Assembly: GCA_004322425.1 (NCBI GenBank) | Contig: SCVJ01000022.1 | Location: 1-64,000, forward strand | Reading direction: 5' to 3' | From: Chitinophagaceae bacterium | GTDB lineage: Bacteria; Bacteroidota; Bacteroidia; Chitinophagales; Chitinophagaceae | Length of the DNA stretch: 64,000 bases | Shown: in pieces, positions 41,768 to 51,103 of the stretch | How positions within the stretch are numbered: position 1 is the first letter of the stretch | Layout of the letters: each line of letters opens with the position of its first letter | Translations under genes and position numbers: made by a program | The notes under the pieces: generated by a model | Told to the model about the DNA's origin: nothing | What the model saw: only the letters and a program-made list of their open reading frames with translations | The model's database searches: none

Positions 41768-42730
41768 CTAATATTTTCTATCTTTTACAAAATCAACCAA
41801 CTCTTCCAATCCTTTACGAATTTCATTGTCGGGGAATTGATGCAGTATTGCCTTTGCGGCCAAATAAAATTCATTCATTTTATCCGTTGCATATTGAATG
41901 CCTCCTGAAGCAGATACTATTTCCGCAACTTTTTTTACATGTGCGCTGCTGTTGTTTTTATTTTTAATGATGTTGATGATTTCTCTTTTTTCGGTTTTTG
42001 AACAATTTTGTAAAGTATAAATCAGCGGTAAGGTTAATTTTTTTTCTTTGATATCATTACCCGTTGGTTTCCCAATTTTATTGGAAGCGTAATCGAATAA
42101 ATCGTCTTTCAGCTGAAAAGCCATTCCGGCATTTTCTCCAAACAAACGAAGTTGCTCTGTTTCTGCATCATTTTTTCCAGTAGACCAAGCTCCGGCAGCG
42201 CAAGCCGAAGCCAGCAATGACGCAGTTTTTGAGCGAATTATTTCATAATAAACAGATTCTTCTATATTGAAAGTTCTAGCTTTTTCTAATTGAAGTAATT
42301 CTCCTTCACTCATTTTTTTAACCGCATCGGAAAGGATATGTAAAATTTTATAATCATTATTTTCCAACGATAAAAGAAGTCCTTTTGCTAAAAGAAAATC
42401 CCCGATTAATACAGAGGCCTTTGTTTTCCATAATGCGTAAACCGAGAAAAATCCTCTTCGTTCATTTGCATCATCTACTACATCATCGTGAACTAAAGTA
42501 GCAGTATGTAAAATTTCAACAAGTGTGGCGGCTCGATAGGAACTTTCGTTTAATAATCCACAAAGTTTTGCAGACAAAAGAACAAACAAAGGACGCAGCT
42601 GTTTGCCTTTCCTTTTTACAACATAACGCATGATACGATCAAGCAATGGAGCATTTGTTTTTACTGCTTCTTTGAAAAAATGGTCAAAAGTTTGCAGTTC
42701 GGTATCGATAATTCCAGTAGGTAGGTTCAT
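41768..42730 (-). CDS. Polyprenyl diphosphate synthase (long-chain)
   Basis: A 320-aa trans-prenyltransferase. The first Asp-rich motif is DDVVD (82-86, in HDDVVDDANERRG) and the second is KDDLFD (208-213). GKQLRPLFVLL near 42 and KLTLPLIYTL near 230 are also family blocks. In this organism it probably makes the side chain of menaquinone (octaprenyl-type), which fits mqnB and mqnD in the same window. Chain length cannot be read reliably. Confidence 0.93.
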   Translation of the reverse strand: MNLPTGIIDTELQTFDHFFKEAVKTNAPLLDRIMRYVVKRKGKQLRPLFVLLSAKLCGLLNESSYRAATLVEILHTATLVHDDVVDDANERRGFFSVYALWKTKASVLIGDFLLAKGLLLSLENNDYKILHILSDAVKKMSEGELLQLEKARTFNIEESVYYEIIRSKTASLLASACAAGAWSTGKNDAETEQLRLFGENAGMAFQLKDDLFDYASNKIGKPTGNDIKEKKLTLPLIYTLQNCSKTEKREIINIIKNKNNSSAHVKKVAEIVSASGGIQYATDKMNEFYLAAKAILHQFPDNEIRKGLEELVDFVKDRKY

Positions 42731-42848
42731 AAGTATTGCGAAGCAAGATACGGCACTAAATTTTTAAACTATTGTAAAAATCCACTTTGTAATGATAGTA
42801 AAGCAGCAATTTGAGAATTAGTAGCTGATAAATTAAGGGGGATAAAAA

Positions 42849-42879
42849 TTTGGTTATTAAGCTTCAACACATAACTTTG
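42849..42879 (+). promoter_or_regulatory. Promoter of the OmpA-family gene
   Basis: TTTG (42849-42852), 19 nt, TAACTTTG (42872-42879): the clearest -33/-7 pair in the window, 48 nt before the start codon. Expected to be strong. Confidence 0.7.
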
Positions 42880-42927
42880 TTCTCGATTACTATTCATTAA
42901 ACCCTTATTTAAAATTAAATAAAGATC

Positions 42928-44502
42928 ATGAAAATGAAAAAACAAATAGCTCTATTAGGTATTTTTTGCCTATTAGTTATTAGCAGTTTTGCCCAAATTG
43001 ATGTAAAAGACTCTTCAGTTATTGCTTCTAAAAATTTACCGCAGTTCACTCAATTTATGAATGGAGTGTATAACTATCCGGCAAAACCAAGAGATCAATT
43101 TGAAGTTGGTGTTAAGCTTGGCTATTTTAATGTAAATGGTGACGTTGCTTCTTTGCCTTCTTTTGGTTTTGGAGCGCATATCAGAAAATCATTGGGATAT
43201 GTTTTTTCAATTCGCGCAAACTATACATACGGCATTGCTAAAGGTTTAGACTGGAAAAATAAATTTCGCAACACTTCTAATCCGGCTTGGACTGCTTATC
43301 CTGTTGGATACAATATTTTTCATAATTATAAATCACAGTTCAGCGACTTTTCTGTTGATGGAATAATTTCATTAAACAATATTCAATTTCACAAACAGAG
43401 TTCTAAGTTCAATGCTTATATATTCGGTGGATTTGGTATAACATACTACAGCACAAATGTTGATGCTTTAAACGCATCAGGTACTACCTACAATTTTTCA
43501 AGCATAACTACGGGAAATGATTATGACAAAAGAAAAGATACCAGAAAAGCGTTAAAGAATCTTTTGGATGGTAATTATGAAACTCTAGCTGAAGGCCATA
43601 AAGATCGTAGTTCTATGACGCCTACAATTCATGTAGGAGCAGGTTTTGCTTATAAAATTAATAATAAAATAAATCTTGCTGTTGAAAATAAATTCACAAC
43701 TACAAACGATGATTTATTAGATGGACAGCGTTGGTACACTTCCAATATTTTAACTGCTGAATTTGATACTTATAACTTTTTAAGCGTTGGCTTAAATATT
43801 AATTTAGGTGCAAAATCAGTTGAACCACTTTGGTGGATTAATCCATTGGATTATGCGTACGGAGAAATTCGTAACCCTCGTTTGATGCGTTTACCAAAAC
43901 CTACATTGCCTGATAGCGATGGAGATGGCGTAACTGATCAATTTGATTTAGAGCAAACACCACAAGGTTGCCCTGTAGATAGCCATGGTGTAAGCAAGGA
44001 TACTGACGGAGATGGAGTTCCTGATTGTAAAGACAAAGAACTTATTACTCCTACTTATTGCCAACCAGTTGATGCTGATGGCGTTGGTAAATGTCCTTGT
44101 ATTGAAGGTTGTGCTCCAGTACTTCCTCCTCCTCCAACTTGCGGACAATTATTGGGCGCATTGCCAAATGTAATGTTTGCCAAAAATTCTTCTAAATTAA
44201 CTGAAGACGCTACTCGTTTATTAGCTGTTGTTGCAGATCGTATGAGAAATAACCCAAATTGTAAAGTGGTTATTATTGGCTATTGCGCTGGAAACAAACA
44301 TGAGCAACAAAGAAGTTGGGATAGAGTAGAATCTATTACAGGTTATTTAGTAGAAAAAGAAGGTGTAAGTAGAGATCGTATCATCTTCAAATATGGCGAA
44401 GAAGGTGGAGATTGCGATACGGTTGATATTCGTTCGGCTAATGATGGAGAAGAAGGCGTAAATGCTGTTCCAGCTCCTCATCCTAATTTGAGAAAAAACT
44501 AA
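42928..44502 (+). CDS. OmpA-family outer membrane protein
   Basis: A 524-aa outer-membrane protein with signal peptide (MKMKKQIALLGIFCLLVISS). The N-terminal part (about 55-300) alternates strands typical of a beta barrel. A calcium-binding thrombospondin type 3-like linker follows (DSDGDGVTDQFD and DTDGDGVPDCKD), then a Cys/Pro segment (CAPVLPPPPTC) and an OmpA C-terminal peptidoglycan-binding domain (from LPNVMFAKNSSKL to the RSWDRVESITGYL helix). Probably an abundant envelope anchor. Own promoter and own terminator. Confidence 0.92.
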   Translation: MKMKKQIALLGIFCLLVISSFAQIDVKDSSVIASKNLPQFTQFMNGVYNYPAKPRDQFEVGVKLGYFNVNGDVASLPSFGFGAHIRKSLGYVFSIRANYTYGIAKGLDWKNKFRNTSNPAWTAYPVGYNIFHNYKSQFSDFSVDGIISLNNIQFHKQSSKFNAYIFGGFGITYYSTNVDALNASGTTYNFSSITTGNDYDKRKDTRKALKNLLDGNYETLAEGHKDRSSMTPTIHVGAGFAYKINNKINLAVENKFTTTNDDLLDGQRWYTSNILTAEFDTYNFLSVGLNINLGAKSVEPLWWINPLDYAYGEIRNPRLMRLPKPTLPDSDGDGVTDQFDLEQTPQGCPVDSHGVSKDTDGDGVPDCKDKELITPTYCQPVDADGVGKCPCIEGCAPVLPPPPTCGQLLGALPNVMFAKNSSKLTEDATRLLAVVADRMRNNPNCKVVIIGYCAGNKHEQQRSWDRVESITGYLVEKEGVSRDRIIFKYGEEGGDCDTVDIRSANDGEEGVNAVPAPHPNLRKN

Positions 44503-44523
44503 GAAAAATATTTTATAATAAGT

Positions 44524-44551
44524 AAGCCCTCTAAATCAGAGGGCTTTTTTG
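44524..44551 (+). terminator. Terminator of the OmpA-family gene
   Basis: AAGCCCTCT and AGAGGGCTT form a 9-bp stem with loop AAATC, followed by a T run. It lies 22 nt after the stop codon. Confidence 0.85.
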
Positions 44552-44647
44552 TTATTTAAACTGCAAATGAGAAATATACTTTATGGAAATCTTAACCAAA
44601 ATAAGAAGCAACGGTATTATTTTTAACTCATTTTTGCCGGAATAAAC

Positions 44648-44655
44648 TATCTTTG
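44648..44655 (+). promoter_or_regulatory. Candidate -7 element of the bamD-rpoZ operon
   Basis: TATCTTTG is an exact match and ends 10 nt before the bamD start codon, implying a very short leader. Confidence 0.5.
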
Positions 44656-44665
44656 CTCCCTTTTT

Positions 44666-45478
44666 ATGCGCAACGTCATTATTCTCCTTTTTGTTATAAG
44701 TTTAAGTGGTTGTCATGGATTCAATAAGATATTGAAAAACCCTGATGCTGACTTTAAACTGCGTAATGCTGAACAGTTTTATGCAAAGAAAAAATATTTG
44801 TTAGCCCAACAGCTTTTCGAAGATGTAATTCCTTTTTTTAAAGGGAGGCCTGAGTTTGAAGATATTGCTTACAAATATGCCTATTGTGCATACTTACAGA
44901 AAGATTATTTGAGCGCCGAAAGTCTTTTTAAAAGTTATTTAGAAAATTTTCCAAACAGTCCTCGATCTGAGGAGGTTGATTATATGAGAGCCTATACTTT
45001 TTATATGCAATCACCAAAGTTTTCATTAGATCAAGCCAATACTTTAAAAGCAATGGGGATGATGCAGAGTTTCATAATTACTCATCCAGGTTCTCCTCGC
45101 AATAAAGAAGCTAACTCTTTAATTGATATTTGCCGTGCAAAATTGGAAGAAAAGGATTTTACCAATGCTCAATTATATTTTGATTTAGGGCAATTTCGGG
45201 CCGCGGGTGTAGCTTTTACAAGTTTAATAAATGAGTTTCCTGAATCAGATAAATCCGATGAATATAAATGGATGGTAATAAAATCCTATTATAAATTTGC
45301 TGAATTGAGTGTAGAGGAAAAAAAGCTTGAAAGGTTTGAGCAAGTAATTAGTGAATGTAATGATTTTAGTGATCGTTTTCCCGATAGCAAATGGATGAAA
45401 GAAGTTGAACAATTTTTAAATTTATCTCAAAACAATATTAAAAACATAAGCAATGAGCAAATTAAGACGCCATCTTAG
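44666..45478 (+). CDS. bamD: Outer membrane protein assembly factor BamD
   Basis: A 270-aa lipoprotein (lipobox LSGC, Cys16) with TPR-like helices, part of the BAM complex that inserts outer-membrane barrels. AEQFYAKKKYLLAQQLFEDVIPFFKG, YKYAYCAYLQKDYLSAESLF and LENFPNSPRSEEVDYMRAY are BamD blocks. Its end overlaps the rpoZ start by 26 nt, so expression is coupled. Confidence 0.94.
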   Translation: MRNVIILLFVISLSGCHGFNKILKNPDADFKLRNAEQFYAKKKYLLAQQLFEDVIPFFKGRPEFEDIAYKYAYCAYLQKDYLSAESLFKSYLENFPNSPRSEEVDYMRAYTFYMQSPKFSLDQANTLKAMGMMQSFIITHPGSPRNKEANSLIDICRAKLEEKDFTNAQLYFDLGQFRAAGVAFTSLINEFPESDKSDEYKWMVIKSYYKFAELSVEEKKLERFEQVISECNDFSDRFPDSKWMKEVEQFLNLSQNNIKNISNEQIKTPS

Positions 45479-45794
45479 TATTGGCACCAGCAACATCGTA
45501 GAAACACGCAGTCTGTCTGACCTTAAAGAAAAAACGGGCAATTTGTATGAGTCCATATCTATTATTGGAAAAAGGGCGAACCAAATTAATATTTCTATGA
45601 AAGAAGAATTACATAGTAAGTTGGAAGAGTTTGCTAGCCATACAGATAGTTTAGAAGAAATTCATGAAAACAAAGAGCAGATTGAAATTTCGAAAGCTTA
45701 TGAAAGAATGCCCAATCCGGCTTTGCTAGCTACACAAGAATTTATGGATGAGCAAGTTTATTTCCGTAAACGCGAAAATGAAACTTTTAGCTAA
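45453..45794 (+). CDS. rpoZ: RNA polymerase omega subunit, Bacteroidota type
   Basis: A 113-aa Rpb6/omega-like protein that stabilises RNA polymerase. NLYESISIIGKRANQINISMK is the conserved omega segment, and NPALLATQEFMDEQVYFRK is the Bacteroidota C-terminal block. It overlaps bamD by 26 nt in another frame and is followed by a strong terminator. Confidence 0.92.
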   Translation: MSKLRRHLSIGTSNIVETRSLSDLKEKTGNLYESISIIGKRANQINISMKEELHSKLEEFASHTDSLEEIHENKEQIEISKAYERMPNPALLATQEFMDEQVYFRKRENETFS

Positions 45795-45822
45795 AATTCA
45801 TTTCAAAGTAGTATAAAATTTT

Positions 45823-45848
45823 ACGTTCCTTTTTGGAACGTTTTTTTA
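45823..45848 (+). terminator. Terminator after rpoZ
   Basis: ACGTTCC and GGAACGT form a 7-bp stem with a T5 loop and a trailing run of T. It separates bamD-rpoZ from the next pair. Confidence 0.85.
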
Positions 45849-45910
45849 TGGGTATTTTTGGATAAGTTTGAAGAAATAATAAAATTATTTTTTTAATAAG
45901 CTAATTAAAC

Positions 45911-46834
45911 ATGCGTAGAAGCGTAGCACTATTATTTTATTTATTCGGTATAATAACTTCAGTTACAGCACAGGAGCTACAAGCTCGTATTATGGTTGTT
46001 GTTAATAAAGACAAAGTGGGAACGCAAGTGGATAGAAAAATTTTTCAAACACTTCAAAACTCACTTAACAATTTTATCAATAATCGGAAATGGACAACCG
46101 ACGTTTTTCAGCCAGCTGAAAAAATACAGTGCAATTTTTTATTAAACATTAATGAAGTTACCGAACAAAATGTTTATAAAGCTACGTTAACTATACAGGC
46201 AGCTCGCCCTGCATTTAATACTACTTATCAATGCCCTCTCATTAATTTTATCGACGACAATGTTTTTTTTCGTTATCAGGAATTTCAACCCATTGAATTT
46301 AATGAAAATAGAATTCAAGGAAACGATCCACTAGCTTCCAATTTATCGGCAATTATGGCGTACTGGTCTTATATGATTTTAGGATTTGATTATGCTTCAT
46401 TGTCTCTTCGTGGTGGAGATCCCTTTTTTGCAAAAGCTAATTTTATTGTCAATAATGCTCCAGAAAGAAATGGCATTAGCGGATGGAAAAATTATGAAAG
46501 TGTACGAAACAGATATTGGTTGTCAGAAAATTTAAGCAATAATCGATTTGCGCTGATTAATGATGCTATCTTTTCTTATTACAGAACGGGTATGGATTTG
46601 TTTTACGAAAATGAAGAAGAAGGTAGAAATGGAATTTTTAACAGTTTAAGTTTTCTGAGCAGTTTGGATGTTGCTAATCCCAATTCTATGTTTGTTCAAT
46701 TCTTTTTTCAAGGGAAAGCTGATGAAATTGTAAAAGTATTTAGCAAAGCAGACAAAGACATGAAAGACAGAGTGCTTGATTTACTTATGAAACTTGATGT
46801 TACCAATGCCAGAATTTACAACGATTTGAAATGA
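45911..46834 (+). CDS. porD: DUF4835 family protein, PorD-like (type IX secretion)
   Basis: A 307-aa exported protein (signal MRRSVALLFYLFGIITSVTA). ELQARIMVVVNKDKV, RKIFQTLQNSLNNFINNRKWT, MAYWSYMILGFDYASLSLRGGDPFF and the terminal helix are DUF4835 features. I recall this family as PorD of the type IX system, with moderate certainty. In other Bacteroidota it follows bamD-rpoZ-coaBC and precedes recN. Here coaBC and recN are absent from these positions. Confidence 0.8.
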   Translation: MRRSVALLFYLFGIITSVTAQELQARIMVVVNKDKVGTQVDRKIFQTLQNSLNNFINNRKWTTDVFQPAEKIQCNFLLNINEVTEQNVYKATLTIQAARPAFNTTYQCPLINFIDDNVFFRYQEFQPIEFNENRIQGNDPLASNLSAIMAYWSYMILGFDYASLSLRGGDPFFAKANFIVNNAPERNGISGWKNYESVRNRYWLSENLSNNRFALINDAIFSYYRTGMDLFYENEEEGRNGIFNSLSFLSSLDVANPNSMFVQFFFQGKADEIVKVFSKADKDMKDRVLDLLMKLDVTNARIYNDLK

Positions 46835-47238
46835 AATATTTAGCATACATAATTCTGATTGGTTCGTTTTTTGCATGTTCTTCAAAAACAAAGGTCCCGA
46901 AAAATATTTTATCACAGCAAGAAATGAATCTTGTAATGTGGGATTTGATGCGTGCTGATGAATACACCGAAACGTATATTATGAAAGATAGTTCGCTGAA
47001 CAAAAAAGCTGAAACTCAAAAATTATACAATCAAATATTTTCTTTACACGGAATTTCAAATGAAAAATTTCAAACCAGTATTAATTTTTACCAATCTCGC
47101 CCCGATTTATTAAAACAAATTATAGACTCACTTAGAAGAAATGAACGCCGAGCTATCGACGAAAGGATAATAGATGAAAAGACAAGTTCGATTTCAGTAA
47201 ATGTCAAGAAAAAAATAAAAGCAAAACAAGCAAATTAA
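46831..47238 (+). CDS. DUF4296 lipoprotein
   Basis: A 135-aa lipoprotein (lipobox FFACSS). The conserved N-terminal domain is PKNILSQQEMNLVMWDLMRADEYT, followed by QIFSLHGISNEKFQTSINFYQSRPDLL, which I recognise as DUF4296. Function unknown, probably attached in the periplasm. It overlaps the PorD-like gene by 4 nt (ATGA) and so is likely co-translated with it. Confidence 0.85.
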   Translation: MKYLAYIILIGSFFACSSKTKVPKNILSQQEMNLVMWDLMRADEYTETYIMKDSSLNKKAETQKLYNQIFSLHGISNEKFQTSINFYQSRPDLLKQIIDSLRRNERRAIDERIIDEKTSSISVNVKKKIKAKQAN

Positions 47239-47267
47239 AATTTTCAGCACCATTAATTAAAAGAAAT

Positions 47268-47966
47268 ATGAATAAAGTTGTAGTCAGTGCAGTGGAAGCA
47301 ATTAAAGATATTCAGGATGGTGCTACTATTATGTTGGGCGGATTTGGATTATGTGGGATACCGGAGAACTGTATCGATGCATTGTTTCAGAAGGGTGTCA
47401 AAAATTTAACTTGTATTGCTAATAATGCTGGAGTTGATGGATTTGGTTTGGGCAAGTTGCTCAAAACTCATCAAATAATAAAAATGATGAGTTCTTATGT
47501 TGGCGAAAATGAAGAATTTGAAAGGCAATTATTGCAAGGAGAGTTGGAGGTGGATCTCATTCCTCAGGGAACATTAGCCACTCGTATTGCCATGGCTGGA
47601 ATGGGTATTCCTGCATTTTTTACGCCAGCTGGTGTGGGAACTGAAATAGCAATTGGAAAGGAGCAGCGATTGTTCAACAATAAAATGTATTTAATGGAAG
47701 AAGCTCTGCACGCTGATTTTGCAATTGTGAAAGCGTGGAAGGGAGATTGCTATGGTAATCTTGTTTTTAGAAAAACCAGTCGCAACTTTTCAACTTCAAT
47801 GGCTAAGGCTGGAAAAATTACAATAGCAGAAGTAGAACAATTAGTTGAACCGGGCCAAATAGATCCCGATGATGTTCATGTTGCAGGAATTTATGTACAT
47901 CGAATATTTCAAGGAACTCAATATGAGAAAAGAATTGAAAAAAGAACTATTCAAATAAAAGATTAA
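47268..47966 (+). CDS. scoA: Succinyl-CoA:3-ketoacid CoA transferase subunit A
   Basis: The alpha subunit (232 aa) of the enzyme that moves CoA from succinyl-CoA to acetoacetate or other 3-keto acids. [22 protein letters not shown] and [13 protein letters not shown], with [20 protein letters not shown], are diagnostic. It sits 23 nt before the beta subunit gene. Confidence 0.95.
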   Translation: MNKVVVSAVEAIKDIQDGATIMLGGFGLCGIPENCIDALFQKGVKNLTCIANNAGVDGFGLGKLLKTHQIIKMMSSYVGENEEFERQLLQGELEVDLIPQGTLATRIAMAGMGIPAFFTPAGVGTEIAIGKEQRLFNNKMYLMEEALHADFAIVKAWKGDCYGNLVFRKTSRNFSTSMAKAGKITIAEVEQLVEPGQIDPDDVHVAGIYVHRIFQGTQYEKRIEKRTIQIKD

Positions 47967-47989
47967 GTTATCTAATTCAAATTCAATAC

Positions 47990-48646
47990 ATGGCTTTAAA
48001 TAAATACGAAATTGCAAAACGAATCGCTCAAGAATTGCGCGATGGGATGTATGTAAATCTTGGAATTGGAATTCCTACTTTGGTTGCCAATTTTGTTCCT
48101 GCTGGTATGCATATTATGTTACAAAGCGAAAATGGAATGTTGGGAATGGGCCCGTATCCATTGGAAGAAAACATTGATGCCGATTTGATTAATGCCGGAA
48201 AAGAAACTGTAACTATATTACCGGGCGGTGCTTTTTTTGATAGTGCAGAAAGTTTTGGAATGATTCGTGCTGGTAAAGTTGATCTTACAGTATTGGGAGC
48301 CATGGAGGTTAGTGAAACCGGAGATATTGCCAATTGGAAAATACCCGGAAAAATGGTTAAAGGAATGGGTGGAGCAATGGATCTTGTGGCTAGTGCAAAA
48401 AATATTATTGTTGCCATGATGCACACAAATCCCAAAGGAGAATCGAAACTTTTATCAAAATGTTGCTTGCCATTAACTGGAATAAATTGTGTGAAAAGAA
48501 TTGTAACTGAACTTGCTGTTTTAGATATAACACCTGATGGATTTAAACTTCTTGAACGGGCTCCAGGTGTAAGTATTGAAGAAATAAAATCAAAGACTGC
48601 CGGGAAACTTTTGATTGAAGGTGATGTTTGCGAAATGACTTTGTAA
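47990..48646 (+). CDS. scoB: Succinyl-CoA:3-ketoacid CoA transferase subunit B
   Basis: The beta subunit (218 aa). Catalytic Glu47 lies in [12 protein letters not shown], with [17 protein letters not shown] before it. The [20 protein letters not shown] and [19 protein letters not shown] segments match the family. Together with scoA it completes a working enzyme for ketone-body or branched-chain catabolism. Confidence 0.96.
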   Translation: MALNKYEIAKRIAQELRDGMYVNLGIGIPTLVANFVPAGMHIMLQSENGMLGMGPYPLEENIDADLINAGKETVTILPGGAFFDSAESFGMIRAGKVDLTVLGAMEVSETGDIANWKIPGKMVKGMGGAMDLVASAKNIIVAMMHTNPKGESKLLSKCCLPLTGINCVKRIVTELAVLDITPDGFKLLERAPGVSIEEIKSKTAGKLLIEGDVCEMTL

Positions 48647-48665
48647 TCAAAAAATATTTTAGTTT

Positions 48666-49508
48666 TTACTTTAGTTCGTTTAAAAAAATAGAGGGATTAG
48701 AAGCACTATCTTCCAATTTATTTTTCATATAAATTTCTTGTAATTTTAATATTGCATTTCTTCCTTCTTCTTCTAAAGTGAGTGAATAATTATTTACATA
48801 TAATTCAATATGCTGACGAATTACATTTTCATTTAAAGATTGGGCTAAATCTTGAACGTATTGTGGAATAGTCGGATAGTTTTCCCAAGCAAATTCTAAA
48901 CTTTTTCGAATCAGTGTTTGTATTTTGGAACTAATGAAAGGATCAATAGAACGTTTGATAGCTATACCTCCGAGTGGAATTGGCAAATTCATTTTCTGCT
49001 CCCAAAGTGCTCCTAAGTCAGCCACTTTTTCAAGTCCCTTTTGATGATACGTAAAACGATTTTCATGAATGATTACTCCTAATTCAGTTTCTCCATTCAG
49101 TACAGCTTCTTCAATTGACGAAAATATTTTTGAAATTTTGAATTTTGTTTTTGGAAATGAAAAGTCGAGTAAAAGGTTTGCGGTAGTATTTATTCCAGGA
49201 ATTGTAATGCTGCAAGATTCTATATTGGGTAGCTCAGCGTTTTCTTTTTTTATTAATAAAGGGCCTACACCTTTTCCAAGAGCGCTACCGCTATTTAATA
49301 AAACATAGCTGTCTTTTTTTTTAAAAAAGGAGGGAAAACTAAGTTTGCTAATATCCAATTTGTCATCTAAGGCCCACTGGTTAAGTGTTTCAATGTCTTC
49401 CAATACTATATCAAACTCAAGGCCTTCGGTATCAATTTTTTTATTAACCAAAGCGTCGAAGATAAAAGTGTCGTTGGGACAAGTAGAAAAGCCAAGTGTA
49501 TATCTCAA
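48666..49508 (-). CDS. mqnD: 1,4-dihydroxy-6-naphthoate synthase (futalosine pathway)
   Basis: MqnD converts cyclic dehypoxanthine futalosine to 1,4-dihydroxy-6-naphthoate in menaquinone synthesis. The 280-aa protein has the SBP-like fold and the N-terminal FSTCPNDTFIF (7-17), SKLSFPSFF and the GVIIHENRFTYHQKGL motif with the active-site His. It lies 18 nt downstream of mqnB. Confidence 0.93.
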   Translation of the reverse strand: MRYTLGFSTCPNDTFIFDALVNKKIDTEGLEFDIVLEDIETLNQWALDDKLDISKLSFPSFFKKKDSYVLLNSGSALGKGVGPLLIKKENAELPNIESCSITIPGINTTANLLLDFSFPKTKFKISKIFSSIEEAVLNGETELGVIIHENRFTYHQKGLEKVADLGALWEQKMNLPIPLGGIAIKRSIDPFISSKIQTLIRKSLEFAWENYPTIPQYVQDLAQSLNENVIRQHIELYVNNYSLTLEEEGRNAILKLQEIYMKNKLEDSASNPSIFLNELK

Positions 49509-49526
49509 AAAAATAAGTTTAAAATA

Positions 49527-50165
49527 TTATTGAAGCAACTGAGTAAGTTCTTTATTTAAATTTTCAATTGAAGTTGACATATTCCATTTTTTTTTGTCTC
49601 TTTCACCAATGTAGTTGGAAATGCTTCGCAATTGGATAAATGGAATTTTTTCCATTAAACAAACAAAATGAAGTGCGGCACCTTCCATACTTTCTACAAC
49701 GGGATTGAATTTATCAATATAAAAATTTTTCTTTTTCAGATCAGTTGTTATTTCGTTTACAGAAATTCCTCGTACGGAGGGAATATTTAGTTTTTGAAAT
49801 ATCTGTTTATTTTCATTAATCAACCAACCCTTTTTATAGGGAAATTGATTTTGAGGAATTAGTTTTAAATCAAAAGTTGTTTTTAATTTTTTCAACTCAA
49901 CAACACTCAAGTCGGCAATAGCTTCTTGGTTGATTGACATTACTTTTCCAAGTGGTATTTTTTTGTCGAAACATCCCGCCACTCCAGCTTGAATTACTAA
50001 ATCATAATTTTTTAGTTGCAATTGCTTAGTTAAATGATAAGCTGTTGATGTAAGTCCAATGCCTGTAATTAAAATATCAATGGGCACCGTTGGAATGTTT
50101 TTTTTGTAAAAGGTAAGAAATGGATTTATTTCTTTAACTGTAGCAGCAAGTAAAAGGTAATTCAT
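49527..50165 (-). CDS. mqnB: Futalosine hydrolase
   Basis: A nucleosidase of 212 aa that releases hypoxanthine from futalosine. TGIGLTSTAYHLTKQL, QAGVAGCFDKKIPLGKV and the VESMEGAALHFVCL segment (acidic active site) place it in the MTA/SAH nucleosidase-like MqnB branch. It is upstream of mqnD on the same message. Confidence 0.9.
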   Translation of the reverse strand: MNYLLLAATVKEINPFLTFYKKNIPTVPIDILITGIGLTSTAYHLTKQLQLKNYDLVIQAGVAGCFDKKIPLGKVMSINQEAIADLSVVELKKLKTTFDLKLIPQNQFPYKKGWLINENKQIFQKLNIPSVRGISVNEITTDLKKKNFYIDKFNPVVESMEGAALHFVCLMEKIPFIQLRSISNYIGERDKKKWNMSTSIENLNKELTQLLQ

Positions 50166-50206
50166 GAAAGCAAATGTCGGAATTATACTTACATCTTATT
50201 TACTAT

Positions 50207-50214
50207 TAACTTTG
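50207..50214 (+). promoter_or_regulatory. Candidate -7 element of the pterin cluster
   Basis: TAACTTTG, an exact match, lies 17 nt before the first QueD-like gene and would drive both paralogues and folE. Confidence 0.55.
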
Positions 50215-50230
50215 CGCTTTCTAAAAAAGT

Positions 50231-50641
50231 ATGATTTATCTAACAAGATTGGAACAATTTAATGCAGCACATCAACTGTATAATTCAGATTGGAGTGCCG
50301 CAAAGAATGAAGAAGTTTTTGGAAAATGTGCCAATAAAAATTGGCATGGGCATAATTATGATCTTTTTGTTACTATTAAAGGCGACCCTCATCCCGATAC
50401 CGGATTTGTATTTGATGTAAAAAAACTGAGCAAAATTATTCGGGAGCATATTGTTAGTAAAATAGATCATAAAAATTTAAACATGGATGTAGATTTTATG
50501 CGCGGGAAATTGTGCAGTACAGAAAATTTGGCCATTGGAATTTGGAATGAGTTGAGCCCGAATTTACCAAATGGTGTGCTGTTGCATAGCATAAAATTGT
50601 ACGAAACTCCAAGAGTATTTGTTGAATATTTTGGAGGGTAA
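50231..50641 (+). CDS. queD: 6-pyruvoyltetrahydropterin/6-carboxytetrahydropterin synthase paralogue 1
   Basis: A 136-aa T-fold enzyme acting on 7,8-dihydroneopterin triphosphate. Zinc ligands His14, His39 and His41 (NAAHQL, WHGHNY), catalytic Cys33 (FGKC) and the acid in LYETPRVFVEY are present. IDHKNLNMD and CSTENLA also fit. Likely a queuosine or pterin enzyme. Which of the two neighbours is the true QueD cannot be read from sequence. Confidence 0.85.
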   Translation: MIYLTRLEQFNAAHQLYNSDWSAAKNEEVFGKCANKNWHGHNYDLFVTIKGDPHPDTGFVFDVKKLSKIIREHIVSKIDHKNLNMDVDFMRGKLCSTENLAIGIWNELSPNLPNGVLLHSIKLYETPRVFVEYFGG

Positions 50642-50674
50642 ATAGCTGGAGAAGTTAAAATATATTTTATCATC

Positions 50675-51091
50675 ATGAATAATAAAGTAGCTGTAATAAG
50701 AAAAGAACATTTCAATGCTGCACATCGGCTATTCAATTCCAATTGGGATGATGCTACTAATGAAAAAGTTTTTGGCAAATGCTCCTGGCCAAACTATCAT
50801 GGACATAACTACGAGTTGGAGGTAAAAGTTACTGGAATACCAAATCCGACAACAGGATGCGTTATTAATCTAAAAGTGCTTAGTGAATTAGTAAAAAAAG
50901 AAATCCATTCTCGATTTGATCACAAAAATTTAAATTTAGATACAGATGAATTCAAAGATTTGATTCCTACTGCAGAAAATATTATTTTGGTTATTTATAA
51001 TTTATTACGACCGCATATTCAGGAAAATATGGATCTTCATCTTCGACTTTATGAAACTTCTAAAAATTTTGTTGAATATCCTGTTGTTTAA
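50675..51091 (+). CDS. 6-pyruvoyltetrahydropterin/6-carboxytetrahydropterin synthase paralogue 2
   Basis: A 138-aa close paralogue of the preceding protein. His17, His42 and His44 (NAAHRL, YHGHNY) and Cys36 (FGKC) are kept, with FDHKNLNLD and PTAENI nearer to the classical motif. It lies 33 nt downstream in the same direction and 12 nt before folE, so the three are one operon supplying pterins. A tandem duplication with divergent substrate is the simplest reading. Confidence 0.85.
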   Translation: MNNKVAVIRKEHFNAAHRLFNSNWDDATNEKVFGKCSWPNYHGHNYELEVKVTGIPNPTTGCVINLKVLSELVKKEIHSRFDHKNLNLDTDEFKDLIPTAENIILVIYNLLRPHIQENMDLHLRLYETSKNFVEYPVV

Positions 51092-51103
51092 TTTTATTTC
51101 AAT

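Noticed and set aside
48028..48435. A 135-codon open frame antisense to scoB.
   Set aside because: It lies fully inside a well-supported gene and looks like a codon-bias shadow.
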